The notes beneath the pieces are model-generated. The model worked only from the letters and a program-made list of their open reading frames with translations, made no database searches and was not told the origin of the DNA. The position numbers and the translations under genes are program-made. Below, in pieces: positions 43,805 through 52,989 of a DNA stretch of 64,000 bases (position 1 is the stretch's first letter; each line of letters opens with the position of its first letter). This stretch comes from RYN-230 sp963813975 (GTDB lineage: Bacteria > Actinomycetota > Actinomycetes > Streptosporangiales > Streptosporangiaceae): assembly GCA_963813975.1 (NCBI GenBank), contig CAWFAP010000008.1:62001-126000 (forward strand). Reading direction: 5' to 3'.

Positions 43805-45220
43805 ATGGCAGATGAGCATCACCACCACGATCCGACCTTCTACCGCACGCCGCGGGACGCGGCGGAGGCCCCGCCCGAGAGGCTCGCGTACGTCGCCACG
43901 TTCTCCCGGCCCGCCGACCAGCCCGATGCGATCGCCGTGCTGGACGTCGACCCGGACTCCGCCCAGTACGGCTCCGTGGTCGGGTTCACCGAACTGCCCT
44001 ATCTCGGCGACGAACTCCATCACTTCGGGTGGAACGCCTGTTCCAGCGCGCTGCACCCCGGCGGGGGCCACGATCACGGCGGCCGCCGCTACCTGGTCGT
44101 CCCGGGCATCCGCTCGTCCCGGATACACATCCTCGACACCGAGCCGGACCCCAGCTCGCCCGCGGTCACCAAGGTGCTCGAGGCGGACGAGGTCGGCAAG
44201 CGGGCCGGCTACTCCCGGCCGCACACCGTGCACTGCGGTCCCGGTGCCGTGTTCGTGTCCTGCCTGGGTGGTTTCGGCGAGGAGGGCCCGGGCGGGATCG
44301 CGCTGCTGGACCAGAACACGTTCGACGTGATCGGTCCCTGGGAAGCCGACCGGGGTGACCAGTTCTTCGCCTACGACGTGTGGTGGCACGTCATGGCCGA
44401 CGTGGCCGTCACCTCCGAGTGGGGTACCCCCTCCATGATCGAGAACGGGGTCGTGCCCGAGCTGCTGCTCGGCCGCAAGTACGGTCACCGGCTGCACTTC
44501 TGGGACATGAAGAGCCGCACGCTCACCCAGACCGTGGACCTGGGCGACGAGCATCAGATGGTGCTGGAACTGCGGCCCGCCCACGACCCGACCAAAAAGT
44601 ATGGCTTCGTCGGCGTGGTGGTCAGCGTGGAGGACCTGTCCGCCTCGATCTGGATGTGGCACGAGGACAACGGCCAGTGGGCCGCGACCAAGGTGATCAC
44701 CATCCCGGCCGAGCCCGCCCCCGCCGACCAGCTCCCCCCGCTGCTGCAGGGCTTCGGCGCCGTGCCCCCGCTGGTCACGGACATCAACCTGTCCGTCGAT
44801 GACCAGTTCCTGTACGTGTCCTGCTGGGGCACGGGCGAGCTCAAGCAGTACAACGTGAGCGACCCGCTGCACCCGGTGGAGACCGGGTCGGTGCGGATCG
44901 GCGGGATCGTCGGGCGCGCGGCCCACCCGGCCCGGCCGGATCAGCCGCTGACCGGCGGCCCGCAGATGGTCGAGGTGAGCCGGGACGGCAAGCGCGTCTA
45001 CTTCACCAACTCGCTGTACGGCGCCTGGGATGACCAGTTCTACCCCGGCGGCGTGGGCGCGTGGATGGCCAAGCTGGACGCCACCCCGGGAGGCGGGCTG
45101 TCGATCGACGAGCGGTTCTTCCCCGAGGGCGAGGCGTTCCGCGGCCGGCGCACCCATCAGGTGCGGCTGCAGGGCGGCGACGCGTCCAGCGACTCCTACT
45201 GCTTCCCGTCGGAGCCCTGA
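43805..45220 (+). CDS. Methanethiol oxidase / selenium-binding protein (SBP56 family)
   Basis: 471 residues, ATG at 43805. SBP56 beta-propeller: ERLAYVATFSRPADQPDAIA, then DELHHFGWNACSS, GRRYLVVPGIRSSRIHILDT, KRAGYSRPHTVHCGPGAVFV and SLDDQFLYVSCWGTGELKQY-like strands, ending VRLQGGDASSDSYCF. Conserved His residues of the metal site are in HHFGW and HTVHCGP. Homologs oxidise methanethiol to H2S, formaldehyde and H2O2 using copper. The formaldehyde could be handled by the mscR operon 4 kb upstream. The His-rich start HHHHD may bind metal. Confidence 0.85.
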   Translation: MADEHHHHDPTFYRTPRDAAEAPPERLAYVATFSRPADQPDAIAVLDVDPDSAQYGSVVGFTELPYLGDELHHFGWNACSSALHPGGGHDHGGRRYLVVPGIRSSRIHILDTEPDPSSPAVTKVLEADEVGKRAGYSRPHTVHCGPGAVFVSCLGGFGEEGPGGIALLDQNTFDVIGPWEADRGDQFFAYDVWWHVMADVAVTSEWGTPSMIENGVVPELLLGRKYGHRLHFWDMKSRTLTQTVDLGDEHQMVLELRPAHDPTKKYGFVGVVVSVEDLSASIWMWHEDNGQWAATKVITIPAEPAPADQLPPLLQGFGAVPPLVTDINLSVDDQFLYVSCWGTGELKQYNVSDPLHPVETGSVRIGGIVGRAAHPARPDQPLTGGPQMVEVSRDGKRVYFTNSLYGAWDDQFYPGGVGAWMAKLDATPGGGLSIDERFFPEGEAFRGRRTHQVRLQGGDASSDSYCFPSEP

Positions 45221-45287
45221 CCGGGGCGCCTGACCGGGGCGCACTGGCCGGGGCGCACTGACCGGGGCGCACTGGCCGGGGGCGCGG
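45217..45287 (+). repeat. About five imperfect copies of a 14-15 bp unit
   Basis: The unit CTGACCGGGGCGCA and its variant with CTGGCC repeat directly after the SBP56 stop. They are simple GC-rich tandem repeats and could serve as a transcript end. Confidence 0.6.
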
Positions 45288-45499
45288 TTACCAGCGCCCC
45301 GGGCCCGAGCCTCCTACCAGGTCGGTCGCGGCGAGCATGATGTTTATCGTGGCCTGGCCCAGGGGCCTGTCCATCGCGGGGGCCTGCCGAGGATCGGGCC
45401 TGCCGACCCGGCCGCGAGGGGTGCGCGCCGTTCCGCGTTCTCCTAGGCTGGCCCTGGTGCCGGGGCAAGAATGCACCGGCTTGACCACGTGGGGGAATC

Positions 45500-46279
45500 A
45501 TGGTCACTCGTGACAGTGCCTGGCCTGCGGGCACGCCATGCTGGGTCGATCTCGGGGTGGATGACATCGACCGGGCCCGTAGCTTCTACGCCAACCTGTT
45601 CGGCTGGGACGTCCAGCCCGGGCCGCCCGAGGCCGGCGGCTACACCATGGCCCTGAAGGAGGGCCGGCCCGTGGCCGGGATCGGGCCGAAGCAGGGACCG
45701 CCCGGCATGCCGCCGGTCTGGACCACCTACCTCGCCTCGGACGACCTCGACGACACGGTCAGCAAGATCAAGGCCGCCGGGGGCCAGGTGCTGATGGAGC
45801 CGATGGACGTGATGGACGTCGGGCGGATGGCGGTGGCGGCCGACCCCGGCGGCGCGTTCTTCGGCATCTGGCAGGCCCGGGCGCATACCGGGGTCGGCCT
45901 GGCCAACGAGCCCGGCTCGCTGTGCTGGAACGAGAACCTCAGCCGCGCCTACGACCAGGACCAGGCCTTCTACCAGGCCGTGTTCGGTTACGAGTACGGC
46001 GACATGAGCGGCGAGGGCTTTCGCTACGCCCTGCTGAAGGTGAACGGCACCGAGGTCGGCGGGATCGGCGAACTGCCCAGCAGCGTGCCCGCCGAGGTGC
46101 CCGCGCACTGGGAGACGTACTTCGGGACCGCCGACACCGACGCCACCGCGGCGGCCGTGTCCGCGGCGGGCGGGCAGGTCATCGAGCCGCCCCGGGACTC
46201 CCCGTACGGGCGGATCGCCGTGGTCGCCGATGACCAGGGCACCATATTCTCCCTGATCAGCGTCAGCCCGCCCGGCTAA
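45500..46279 (+). CDS. Two-domain VOC family protein
   Basis: 259 residues from an ATG at 45500, just after GGGGGAATC. Two glyoxalase-type modules: PCWVDLGVDDIDRARSFYAN to AVAADPGGAFFGIW, and PGSLCWNENLSRAYDQDQAF to AVVADDQGTIFSLISV. It resembles mycobacterial CFP32-like proteins. Neither half keeps a full set of metal ligands that I can see, so binding or resistance functions are as likely as catalysis. Confidence 0.75.
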   Translation: MVTRDSAWPAGTPCWVDLGVDDIDRARSFYANLFGWDVQPGPPEAGGYTMALKEGRPVAGIGPKQGPPGMPPVWTTYLASDDLDDTVSKIKAAGGQVLMEPMDVMDVGRMAVAADPGGAFFGIWQARAHTGVGLANEPGSLCWNENLSRAYDQDQAFYQAVFGYEYGDMSGEGFRYALLKVNGTEVGGIGELPSSVPAEVPAHWETYFGTADTDATAAAVSAAGGQVIEPPRDSPYGRIAVVADDQGTIFSLISVSPPG

Positions 46280-46318
46280 CCGGCGTCAGCCCGCGCCCGG
46301 GCGACGCGCTGAGCCCGC

Positions 46319-47758
46319 TCATCCGACCGGGACCGGCTCCTCCTCCGACATGAGCCGGTCCGCGGTCCGGGCGGCGGTCTGGCGTGCCCACCGGCCGCTG
46401 GTCACCAGGCCCACGATCAGCACGACCAGCCCGCAGCCGGTGATGATCCACCAGCCCACGTGGCTCGCAGTCGTGAAGCCGGTCCGCATCGGGCCGATCA
46501 TGAGCGAGGTCACCGCGGAGCCCACCACGGCCACCCCGAGCGACTGGCCCACCTGCCGGCTGGTCGACGCGATGGCCGCCGCGACCCCCGCCTGAGTGCG
46601 CGGCATCCCGGACACCGCGGTGTTGGTGATCGGCGCGTTCACCGTGCCGAAGCCGATGCCGAAGATCACATACGAGGCGAGCAGCCAGCCGGTGGACTGC
46701 TGTGCGGTCAGCCCGGTCAGCATGAGCGCGCCTCCGGACATGCAGATCCCCGCGGCGATCAGCGGGATCCGCGGGCCGCGGCGGCTGATGATCCGGCCAG
46801 ACAGCGGCCCGAAGATCACCGTGACCGCGGCCAGTGGCAGCGTGAGCAGCCCGGCATGCAGCGCCGAGTAGCCGCGCACATCCTGCAGGTACAGCGTGTT
46901 GAGGAAGAGGAACCCGCTCAGCGCGGCGAAGGCGCTGACCGCGATCACGGTGGCCCCGGAGAACGGCGCGCTGCGGAAGAACCTCAGGTCCAGCAGCGGT
47001 TCGCGGCGCCGCGGCTCGATCACGAGCAGGGCCCCGAGGGCCACCGCGGACAGGCAGAAGCAGCCGATGATCTCCGGGGACCCCCAGCCGTGGCTGGGTC
47101 CCTCGATGATCCCGTAGACCAGCGCGGCCAGCGTCACGATGACCAGCACCTGGCCGACCGGGTCCAGCCGCCGCGGGTGCGGGGCCTTCGACTCGGGCAC
47201 GAACAGCGCGGTGAGCACGATCGCCGCGAGCCCCACCGGGATGTTCACCCAGAAGATCCCCCGCCAGCCCACCGACGCGATCAGCAGCCCGCCGACCACG
47301 GGGCCGAGGGCCAGGCTGACCCCGACCGCCCCGCCCCACACGCCGATGGCCCGGGCCCGCTCGGCCCGGTCGGTGAACGTGTTCACGATGATCGACATCG
47401 CCACCGGGTTGAGCATGGAGCCGCCGACCGCCTGCAGCATCCGAAAGGCCACCAGCCAGCCCAGGCTGGGCGCGAGGCTGCACAGCAGCGAGGCGACCGT
47501 GAACGTGGCCAGGCCCGCCTGGAACGTGCTGCGCCGCCCCAGCCGGTCCGCGGTGGAGCCGGACAGCACCAGCAGGCTGGCCAGGACCAGCGTGTACGCG
47601 TCCACCACCCACTGCAGCCCGGATACCGAGGCGTGCAGGTCCCGCTGGATGGACGGCAACGCGACGTTCACGATCGTGTTGTCCAGGCTCACGATGACCA
47701 GGCTCATGCAGCAGATGACGAGGATGAGTAGTCGCCGGCGGCGGCTTGGCTCTGTCAC
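46319..47758 (-). CDS. DHA2-family 14-TM drug exporter (MFS)
   Basis: 479 residues, ATG at 47758. Fourteen hydrophobic segments. Motif A-like GSTADRLGRRSTFQAGLA and motif C-like GGAVGVSLALGPVVGGLLIA with DNTIVNVALPSIQ in helix 1 (the DHA2 signature). It exports lipophilic or cationic compounds using the proton gradient. The stop is 40 bp from the VOC gene, on the opposite strand. Confidence 0.85.
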   Translation of the reverse strand: MTEPSRRRRLLILVICCMSLVIVSLDNTIVNVALPSIQRDLHASVSGLQWVVDAYTLVLASLLVLSGSTADRLGRRSTFQAGLATFTVASLLCSLAPSLGWLVAFRMLQAVGGSMLNPVAMSIIVNTFTDRAERARAIGVWGGAVGVSLALGPVVGGLLIASVGWRGIFWVNIPVGLAAIVLTALFVPESKAPHPRRLDPVGQVLVIVTLAALVYGIIEGPSHGWGSPEIIGCFCLSAVALGALLVIEPRRREPLLDLRFFRSAPFSGATVIAVSAFAALSGFLFLNTLYLQDVRGYSALHAGLLTLPLAAVTVIFGPLSGRIISRRGPRIPLIAAGICMSGGALMLTGLTAQQSTGWLLASYVIFGIGFGTVNAPITNTAVSGMPRTQAGVAAAIASTSRQVGQSLGVAVVGSAVTSLMIGPMRTGFTTASHVGWWIITGCGLVVLIVGLVTSGRWARQTAARTADRLMSEEEPVPVG

Positions 47759-47839
47759 GACTCCCTCGGGGGCAGCGGTTCGTTACTTGCGAAAATACAA
47801 CTGACTCGCGTGGAGTCGAACGCGTGGTTCACTGTCTCT

Positions 47840-48418
47840 ATGCCTGATGACGGGCTTCCGGTGCTGGGCCCCGGGTCCCCCGCCGAGTGGGATGCGTGGC
47901 TGACCGAGCATCACGCGGACTCGGCCGGCCTGTGGCTGAAGATCCCCCGCAAGGGTTCGGGTGCTCCCGGGGTCTCCTACCCTGACGCGCTCAGCGTCGC
48001 GCTCTGCCACGGCTGGATCGACGGCCAGAAGGGCCGCCTGGACGACGACTACTGGCTGCAGCGTTTCACACCGCGCCGGGCTGGCAGCAAGTGGTCCCGG
48101 ATCAACACCGAGCAGGTCACCGCGCTGATCGAGGCCGGCCGGATGAGGCCCGCCGGGCTGCGGGAGGTCGAGCGGGCCCGGGCGGACGGCCGCTGGGCCG
48201 CCGCCTACGACTCACAGTCCACCGCGGCCGTGCCCGACGATTTTGCCCGCGCGCTGGACGCCAGCGACGCGGCCCGCGCGTTCTTCGCCACCCTCGACCG
48301 GGCGAACCGGTATGCGATCCTCTACCGCATCGCGGACGCCAAGCGCCCGGAAACGCGGGCGCGGCGCATCGACACATACGTGACAATGCTTAGCGAAGGC
48401 AAGAAAATTCATCCCTGA
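47840..48418 (+). CDS. YdeI/OmdA family protein
   Basis: I prefer the ATG at 47840 (MPDDGLPVLGPGSPAEWDAW). 192 residues with the family core: ADSAGLWLKIPRKGS, SYPDALSVALCHGWIDGQKG, DDDYWLQRFTPRRAGSKWSR and the C-terminal three-helix YdeI region FFATLDRANRYAILYRIADA. Homologs are linked to peptide or bacteriocin resistance; the mechanism is unknown. It is divergent from the exporter. Confidence 0.75.
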   Translation: MPDDGLPVLGPGSPAEWDAWLTEHHADSAGLWLKIPRKGSGAPGVSYPDALSVALCHGWIDGQKGRLDDDYWLQRFTPRRAGSKWSRINTEQVTALIEAGRMRPAGLREVERARADGRWAAAYDSQSTAAVPDDFARALDASDAARAFFATLDRANRYAILYRIADAKRPETRARRIDTYVTMLSEGKKIHP

Positions 48419-48507
48419 CCGCAGACTGCGCCCGGCGTTCAGGGACCTCGGATAGTCTTCGACGTCAGCGCCCACCGGCTGGACATCAGCGCCGCCCACC
48501 TACCGGG

Positions 48508-50379
48508 ATGACCGTCATGCGACTGCGAACCACCGCGGGCTCCGGCCCGGCCGGGGGGGACGGAGCCGTTGACGGCACCGCCGCGGACGCGGACGGCCAG
48601 GCTCGCGGCGCCCGCCGCGGCCCGGCCCGCGCGGTCGCCGCGACTGTGCGGCGGCACTGGCTGTTCTCGGCGCTCCTGCTGGCCGGCCTGGTGCTGCGCG
48701 CCCTGTCGGTGGCGGCCTACCAGCCGGCCCTGCTGTACATCGACAGCCTCAAGTACCTGTTCGGCGCCTGGCCCGGAAACGATCCGCTCGGCTACAACGT
48801 GATCCTCAAGGTGCTGCTGGCCGGGGGGAACCTCGGCACGGTCACGGTGGTGCAGCACCTCGTCGGCCTGGCCATCGCCGTCGTCTTGTACCTGCTTCTG
48901 CTGCGCCGCGGCGCGCCGCGCTGGCTGGCCGCCCTGGCCGCCGCGCCCGTGCTGCTCGACGCCTACCAGGTGCAGATCGAGCAGACCATCATGCCGGACG
49001 TCTGGTTCGAGGCCCTGATCCTGGCCGGGCTGGCGCTGCTGCTGTGGCGGCCGGACCCGGGACCCCGGCTGATCGCGGCGGGCGGCCTGGCCCTCGGCGC
49101 CAGCGCGCCCATCGCCCAGGTCGGCCAGATCCTGGTCGTCCCTGCGCTGGTCTACGTGCTGATCGTGGTGCCGGGCTGGCGGCGCAAGCTGGTCCAGGCC
49201 GTGCTGCTCTGCGCCGCGTTCGCCCTGCCCATCATCGGGTTCTCGTTCCGCGAGTACGTGGTCGTCCATCAGTTCTCGCTCGCCCCCGCCGCCGGGAGCA
49301 CCATCTACGGGCGGCTGGCGGAGAGCGCGGACTGCACGACGCTGACGATGCCCGCCTACGAGCGGGCGGTCTGCCCGCCGCGGGCGCTCGCGATCCGGCT
49401 CGGCCCGGACGGCCTGGTCCACAACAGCGCGTCCCCCGCCCACACGTACGTGGCCCCGCCCGGCCGGACCCACGGCCAGGTCATCGGGAACTTCGAGCAC
49501 CGGGTGATCACCCAGCAGCCGCTGCGGGTGGTGGCGGGCGTGCTTGGCGACGCGGGGAAACTGTTCGAGCTGCACCGGGTGACCAGCACCGGGGACACAC
49601 CCATCTCCCGCTGGCAGTTCCAGACCAGCTACCCGGCCTACGGCGGGAGCATCTTCCTCGGCCGCGATCGCACCATCATGCTGGGCCTGCACTTTGCCTC
49701 CAGCGGCGGCCCGGTCCGGGTCCAGCCGCTGCCGGCCAGCATGGGCGGCCGCGCCACGGTGGTCCGGCCGCTCGCCTCGTTCCTGCGCGGCTATCAGCTG
49801 CACGGCGGCTACACCCCCGGGCCGCTGCTGGCGTTCGCCACCCTGGCCGGCCTGGCCGGCGTGCTGATCGCACTGGCCGGCGGCCTGGCTGCGGCGCTCG
49901 GCCGCGGCTTCCTGTCGGCCCGCCAGCGTCAGCTCGCCCTGGCCTGCCTGCTGGTCTTCGGCTCGGCCGTGGCCATCCTGCTCGCCTCCGACCTGTTCGA
50001 GTTCTCCTGGCGTTACCAGCTGCCTGCCCTGGTGACCCTGCCGCCGGCCGCGGCGCTCGGCCTGGCCCTGCTCGGCAGCCTGCTGCGCCGCCGCGCACCA
50101 GCCGCTAACCCCAAGGCCCGCAACGGAGCTTTTCCGGGTGACTCCCCCGCCCCGGCGGAAGGGGAACGGCCCGATCCCGAGTCCCGGCCCGCAGCTCCCC
50201 GAGCCCCGCCCGCCCGAGCCCCGCCCGCCCGAGCCCCGCCCGCCCGAGCCGCCTCCGGCGTCCTGGCCTCTGGCGGGCCGGGCCTGGCGTCCACGCCCCG
50301 GGGCGGGCCCGGTCCTGGCGGCGGGTTGTGGACCACGCTGTGGATGACCCGGTGGACAGCCACCCGTCCCGGGGGATAA
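48508..50379 (+). CDS. Multi-pass membrane protein, glycosyltransferase-39-like
   Basis: 623 residues. A basic N-terminus is followed by 10 or so membrane helices. An early periplasmic loop with YQPALLYIDSLKYLFGAW and an acidic residue is typical of GT-C polyprenol-dependent glycosyltransferases; helices such as LVGLAIAVVLYLLLLRRGAP follow, and a large outer loop lies at about 250-410. The last 90 residues are low complexity (APPARAPPARA repeats), and the extreme tail LWTTLWMTRWTATRPGG is translated from the iteron element beginning at 50326, so the native end may have been changed. Substrate unknown. Confidence 0.65.
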   Translation: MTVMRLRTTAGSGPAGGDGAVDGTAADADGQARGARRGPARAVAATVRRHWLFSALLLAGLVLRALSVAAYQPALLYIDSLKYLFGAWPGNDPLGYNVILKVLLAGGNLGTVTVVQHLVGLAIAVVLYLLLLRRGAPRWLAALAAAPVLLDAYQVQIEQTIMPDVWFEALILAGLALLLWRPDPGPRLIAAGGLALGASAPIAQVGQILVVPALVYVLIVVPGWRRKLVQAVLLCAAFALPIIGFSFREYVVVHQFSLAPAAGSTIYGRLAESADCTTLTMPAYERAVCPPRALAIRLGPDGLVHNSASPAHTYVAPPGRTHGQVIGNFEHRVITQQPLRVVAGVLGDAGKLFELHRVTSTGDTPISRWQFQTSYPAYGGSIFLGRDRTIMLGLHFASSGGPVRVQPLPASMGGRATVVRPLASFLRGYQLHGGYTPGPLLAFATLAGLAGVLIALAGGLAAALGRGFLSARQRQLALACLLVFGSAVAILLASDLFEFSWRYQLPALVTLPPAAALGLALLGSLLRRRAPAANPKARNGAFPGDSPAPAEGERPDPESRPAAPRAPPARAPPARAPPARAASGVLASGGPGLASTPRGGPGPGGGLWTTLWMTRWTATRPGG

Positions 50380-50700
50380 CCAGGCCGCTGGTGTGGAAAA
50401 GCTGTTCATAACAACAAAATCCGTAAATTCCTGGTCAGAAGTCCTTGCGCCGGCCGGCGGCAAGCGGTAGAAATTCCGCACCACCAAACATGGAGATCAG
50501 CTGGACCCCCGCACTCCGGCGGACCGGGAAACTGGAACGTCTGGGCGGGTGTGTGGAGAGCCGGGAAACGGGCGCTCCGGGCTGATTTTCCCGCCCCGGT
50601 GGAGCGACCGTACAGCACCCCCGGTAGCCGAGTAATCGGTAGCCCTGCTGAATGGCCGTGGCGAGGCCCCTCCACCTCATACGTGGAGGGGCCTCGCTGC
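50326..50700 (+). repeat. Origin-like/structured element, copy 1
   Basis: Order of parts: three direct 12-bp-spaced boxes (TGTGGACC at 50327, TGTGGAT at 50339, GGTGGACAG at 50351); the small stem GGTGG/CCACC; TCCCGGGGGATAAC; an AT-rich tract (about 50398-50430); CCTTGCGCCGG; a variable hairpin zone; and a terminal 15-bp perfect stem, GCGAGGCCCCTCCAC (50661-50675) with GTGGAGGGGCCTCGC (50683-50697), loop CTCATAC. The second box reads TCATCCACA on the other strand, which fits the actinobacterial DnaA-box consensus. The same parts recur about 500 bp downstream. Confidence 0.75.
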
Positions 50701-50827
50701 GTATACGGCATTCCCTCTCATATGCCACCACCGTCTGACCCGCACCGGACCGCCGGATGCTCCCAGCGTGCACCGGGGTTATGGCCGATCCGGCCCTCGG
50801 TCCAAGCCCGATGCCCCAGAGAGCGGC
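50701..50827. other. Spacer between the two origin-like copies
   Basis: No gene or repeat part is evident; it separates the terminal hairpin of copy 1 from the iterons of copy 2. Confidence 0.4.
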
Positions 50828-51190
50828 CTGTGGACCAAGCTGTGGATAGAGCGGTGGACAGCCACCTTTCCCGGGGGATAACACGCGCTTTCTTGTGGAT
50901 TTCCTGGATAACAAGAAAAATCTTGAAATTACTGGCGAGAAACCCTTGCGCCGGTTCCCCCCGTCGGAGTACAAATTCATTTACCGCCAAGGCGGAAGAC
51001 CTTCCGGGAGGAAACTCCCGGGACGCCGGGGAAACCCGGGGTGACGGGAAACCCGGGCAACCGGGATTTCAGTTGCTGCTTCCCACGCCAGGTGGTCGGC
51101 GGCAGAACGCCAGGGAGCCGGGCAACCGGCAGCCCAGTGCGACGCAGCCAGGTGGGGCCCCTCCAACTCATACTTGGAGGGGCCTCATTC
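50828..51190 (+). repeat. Origin-like/structured element, copy 2
   Basis: Same order as copy 1: TGTGGACC at 50829, TGTGGAT at 50841 and GGTGGACA at 50853 (again 12-bp steps); GGTGG/CCACC; TCCCGGGGGATAAC; an AT-rich tract (50889-50930) with extra TGTGGATTT and TGGATAAC; CCTTGCGCCGG. GAAA-loop hairpins follow (CCGGGAG GAAA CTCCCGG; CCGGG GAAA CCCGG). The final stem GGCCCCTCCAA (left) and TTGGAGGGGCC (right) encloses the identical loop CTCATAC. The stem differs from copy 1 at C-G versus A-T, a paired change. No gene is present. Confidence 0.75.
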
Positions 51191-51337
51191 TTATGTGCGG
51201 CGCTTGGGCGGGCGTCCGTGGCCTGGCCGCAGGCGTACCCGATACGGCGGACGCAAGCGGCACACCCGGGCCGGCCGAGACGGGTCCAGGGCGAGGGCCC
51301 GGGCCGGCCCCCGCCGCTGCGGACGCCGGGCCCCTGC

Positions 51338-52989
51338 TCACATGAGATCGCGGCGGCGGAATCCCGCCAGGCCGGTCACGGCCAGCACCACCGCCACGAC
51401 CACCAGCCAGGCCAGCGGCGCCACCGTGACCGGCACCCCGGGCAGCTTCGGCACGTGACTGAACGGCGACACGTCCAGCACCCACTGGGCCAGCCTGATC
51501 GTCGGCCCGATCAGCGTGATGAGGGCGGCCAGCGCGAGCGCGGACCACGCCGCGGGTACCGCGATCCGCGGGACCAGGCCGAAGAGGGCCACGGCCACGC
51601 CCCCGATCACCCACACGGCCGGGACCTGCGCGAGCCCCGCACCCGCCAGCCGCGGCACCAGGCTGCCCAGGCCGCCCGAGGTGAGCCCGTCACCCAGCGC
51701 CATGGCCAGGCCCCCCGCTACCAGCAGCGCCGCGCTGCCCCCGGCGGCGACGAGCACATGGCCTGCCGCCCAGCGGACCCGGCCGACCGGGGCGGCCAGC
51801 ACCGGCTCGGCCCGGCGCTCGGTCTCCTCGCTATGCAGCCGGAGGACGGCCGCGACCGCATACCCGGCCGCGGCCACCCCCATCATCCCAATCACGGCGG
51901 CGAGGTAGGCATCGACAAGCCCGCTGTGGCCACCTAGCCGGATGAACAACTGCCGGGTCTGCGAGCTGGTGTTCAGCATCGGGCCGATCCCGCGGGCCGC
52001 CGACCCGAGCACCGCGCCGGCCAGCACGAACCCGGCCGCCCACCCGAGCAGGGTGCCGCTCTGCAGCCGCCAGGCCAGCGCGAGCGGGCTGCGCAGCCAG
52101 CCGGCCGCCCGCGGGCGGCCGGCCGGGCCGGCAGCAGGCCGGCACCCAGGTCACGGTGGGCAGCCAGCCACGCGGCGCAGCCGGCCAGCGCGACGGCGCT
52201 CACCACGAACAGGACGGCCACGCCCCAGCGGGGGTTCGCGTACACCCGCATCTGCTCGGCCCAGCCCAGCGGTGAGGCCCAGCGCAGCCAGGACGCCCCG
52301 GAAGCCGAGTCGCCCACCGCGCGAAGCAGGAACGCGACCCCCAGCACCGCGACGGCCAGGCCGCGGGCCGTGCGGGCACTGACCGTCAGCTGGGCGCAGA
52401 CCGCAGCCACGGCCGCAAATACGCAGCCGGACAGCCCGACCGCCGCGCCCAGGGCCAGCGAGCCGGCCAGCGGGTAGCCCAGGGCGACCTGCACGGCCGC
52501 GAGGAGGGGGATGAGCGCCAGCCCGCTGCCCAGCGCCAGCGCCAGGGCAGCAGCCAGCGGCGCCGGGCGGCCCACCGCCGCGGAGCCCACCAATTCCAGC
52601 CGTCCCTGCTCCTCGTCGTCGCGGGTGTGCCGGACCACGGTGAAGATCCCCATCAGCCCGGCGCCCGCGGCCGCGAACACCAGGACCTTCCAGGCGACCA
52701 GCGACCCCGCGCTGGCCCCGAACACCGGCCCGCTCAGCGCGAGGACCGAGGGATCATGCTGGACGCTGGCGGCGAGCGACAGGCGCTCGGCCAGTCTCGT
52801 GTAGAGGTGACGGAAGCTGTACCCGGTGCTGCCGATGCTGCCGGCCAACACGTACAGCCAGATCGGCAGGACGATACGGTCGCGGCGCAGGCCCAGCCCG
52901 ATCAGCGCGGCGGTCCCGGTCAGCCCGGCCGCCCCGCGGCCCGCCGCCCGGCCCCCGGGGCGCTGCGTGCGGGTGGCCAGCGCGGTCAT
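51338..52989 (-). pseudogene. ABC-2 type exporter permease, one frameshift
   Basis: The start at 52989 (MTALATRTQRPGGRAAGRG) overlaps the ATPase stop. The first frame gives six helices (YPLAGSLALGAAVGLSGCVF and others) to HRDLGAGLLPARP. The frame is lost in a GC-only stretch at about 52115-52135. The other frame continues GWLRSPLALAWRLQSGTLLG, AAGFVLAGAVLGSAARGIGP and five to six further helices to the end GLAGFRRRDLM. The intact protein would have about 545 residues with 12 helices, like the polyketide-antibiotic exporter permeases of actinobacteria. An assembly error at this GC run is quite possible, since the ATPase and regulator are intact. Confidence 0.75.

Noticed and set aside
43805..45220. 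Selenoprotein
   Set aside because: The selenium-binding protein family name is historical; no in-frame TGA is present.
45217..45287. Short tandem repeats as a CRISPR or iteron set
   Set aside because: Units are only 14-15 bp, imperfect and without spacers; simple GC slippage explains them.
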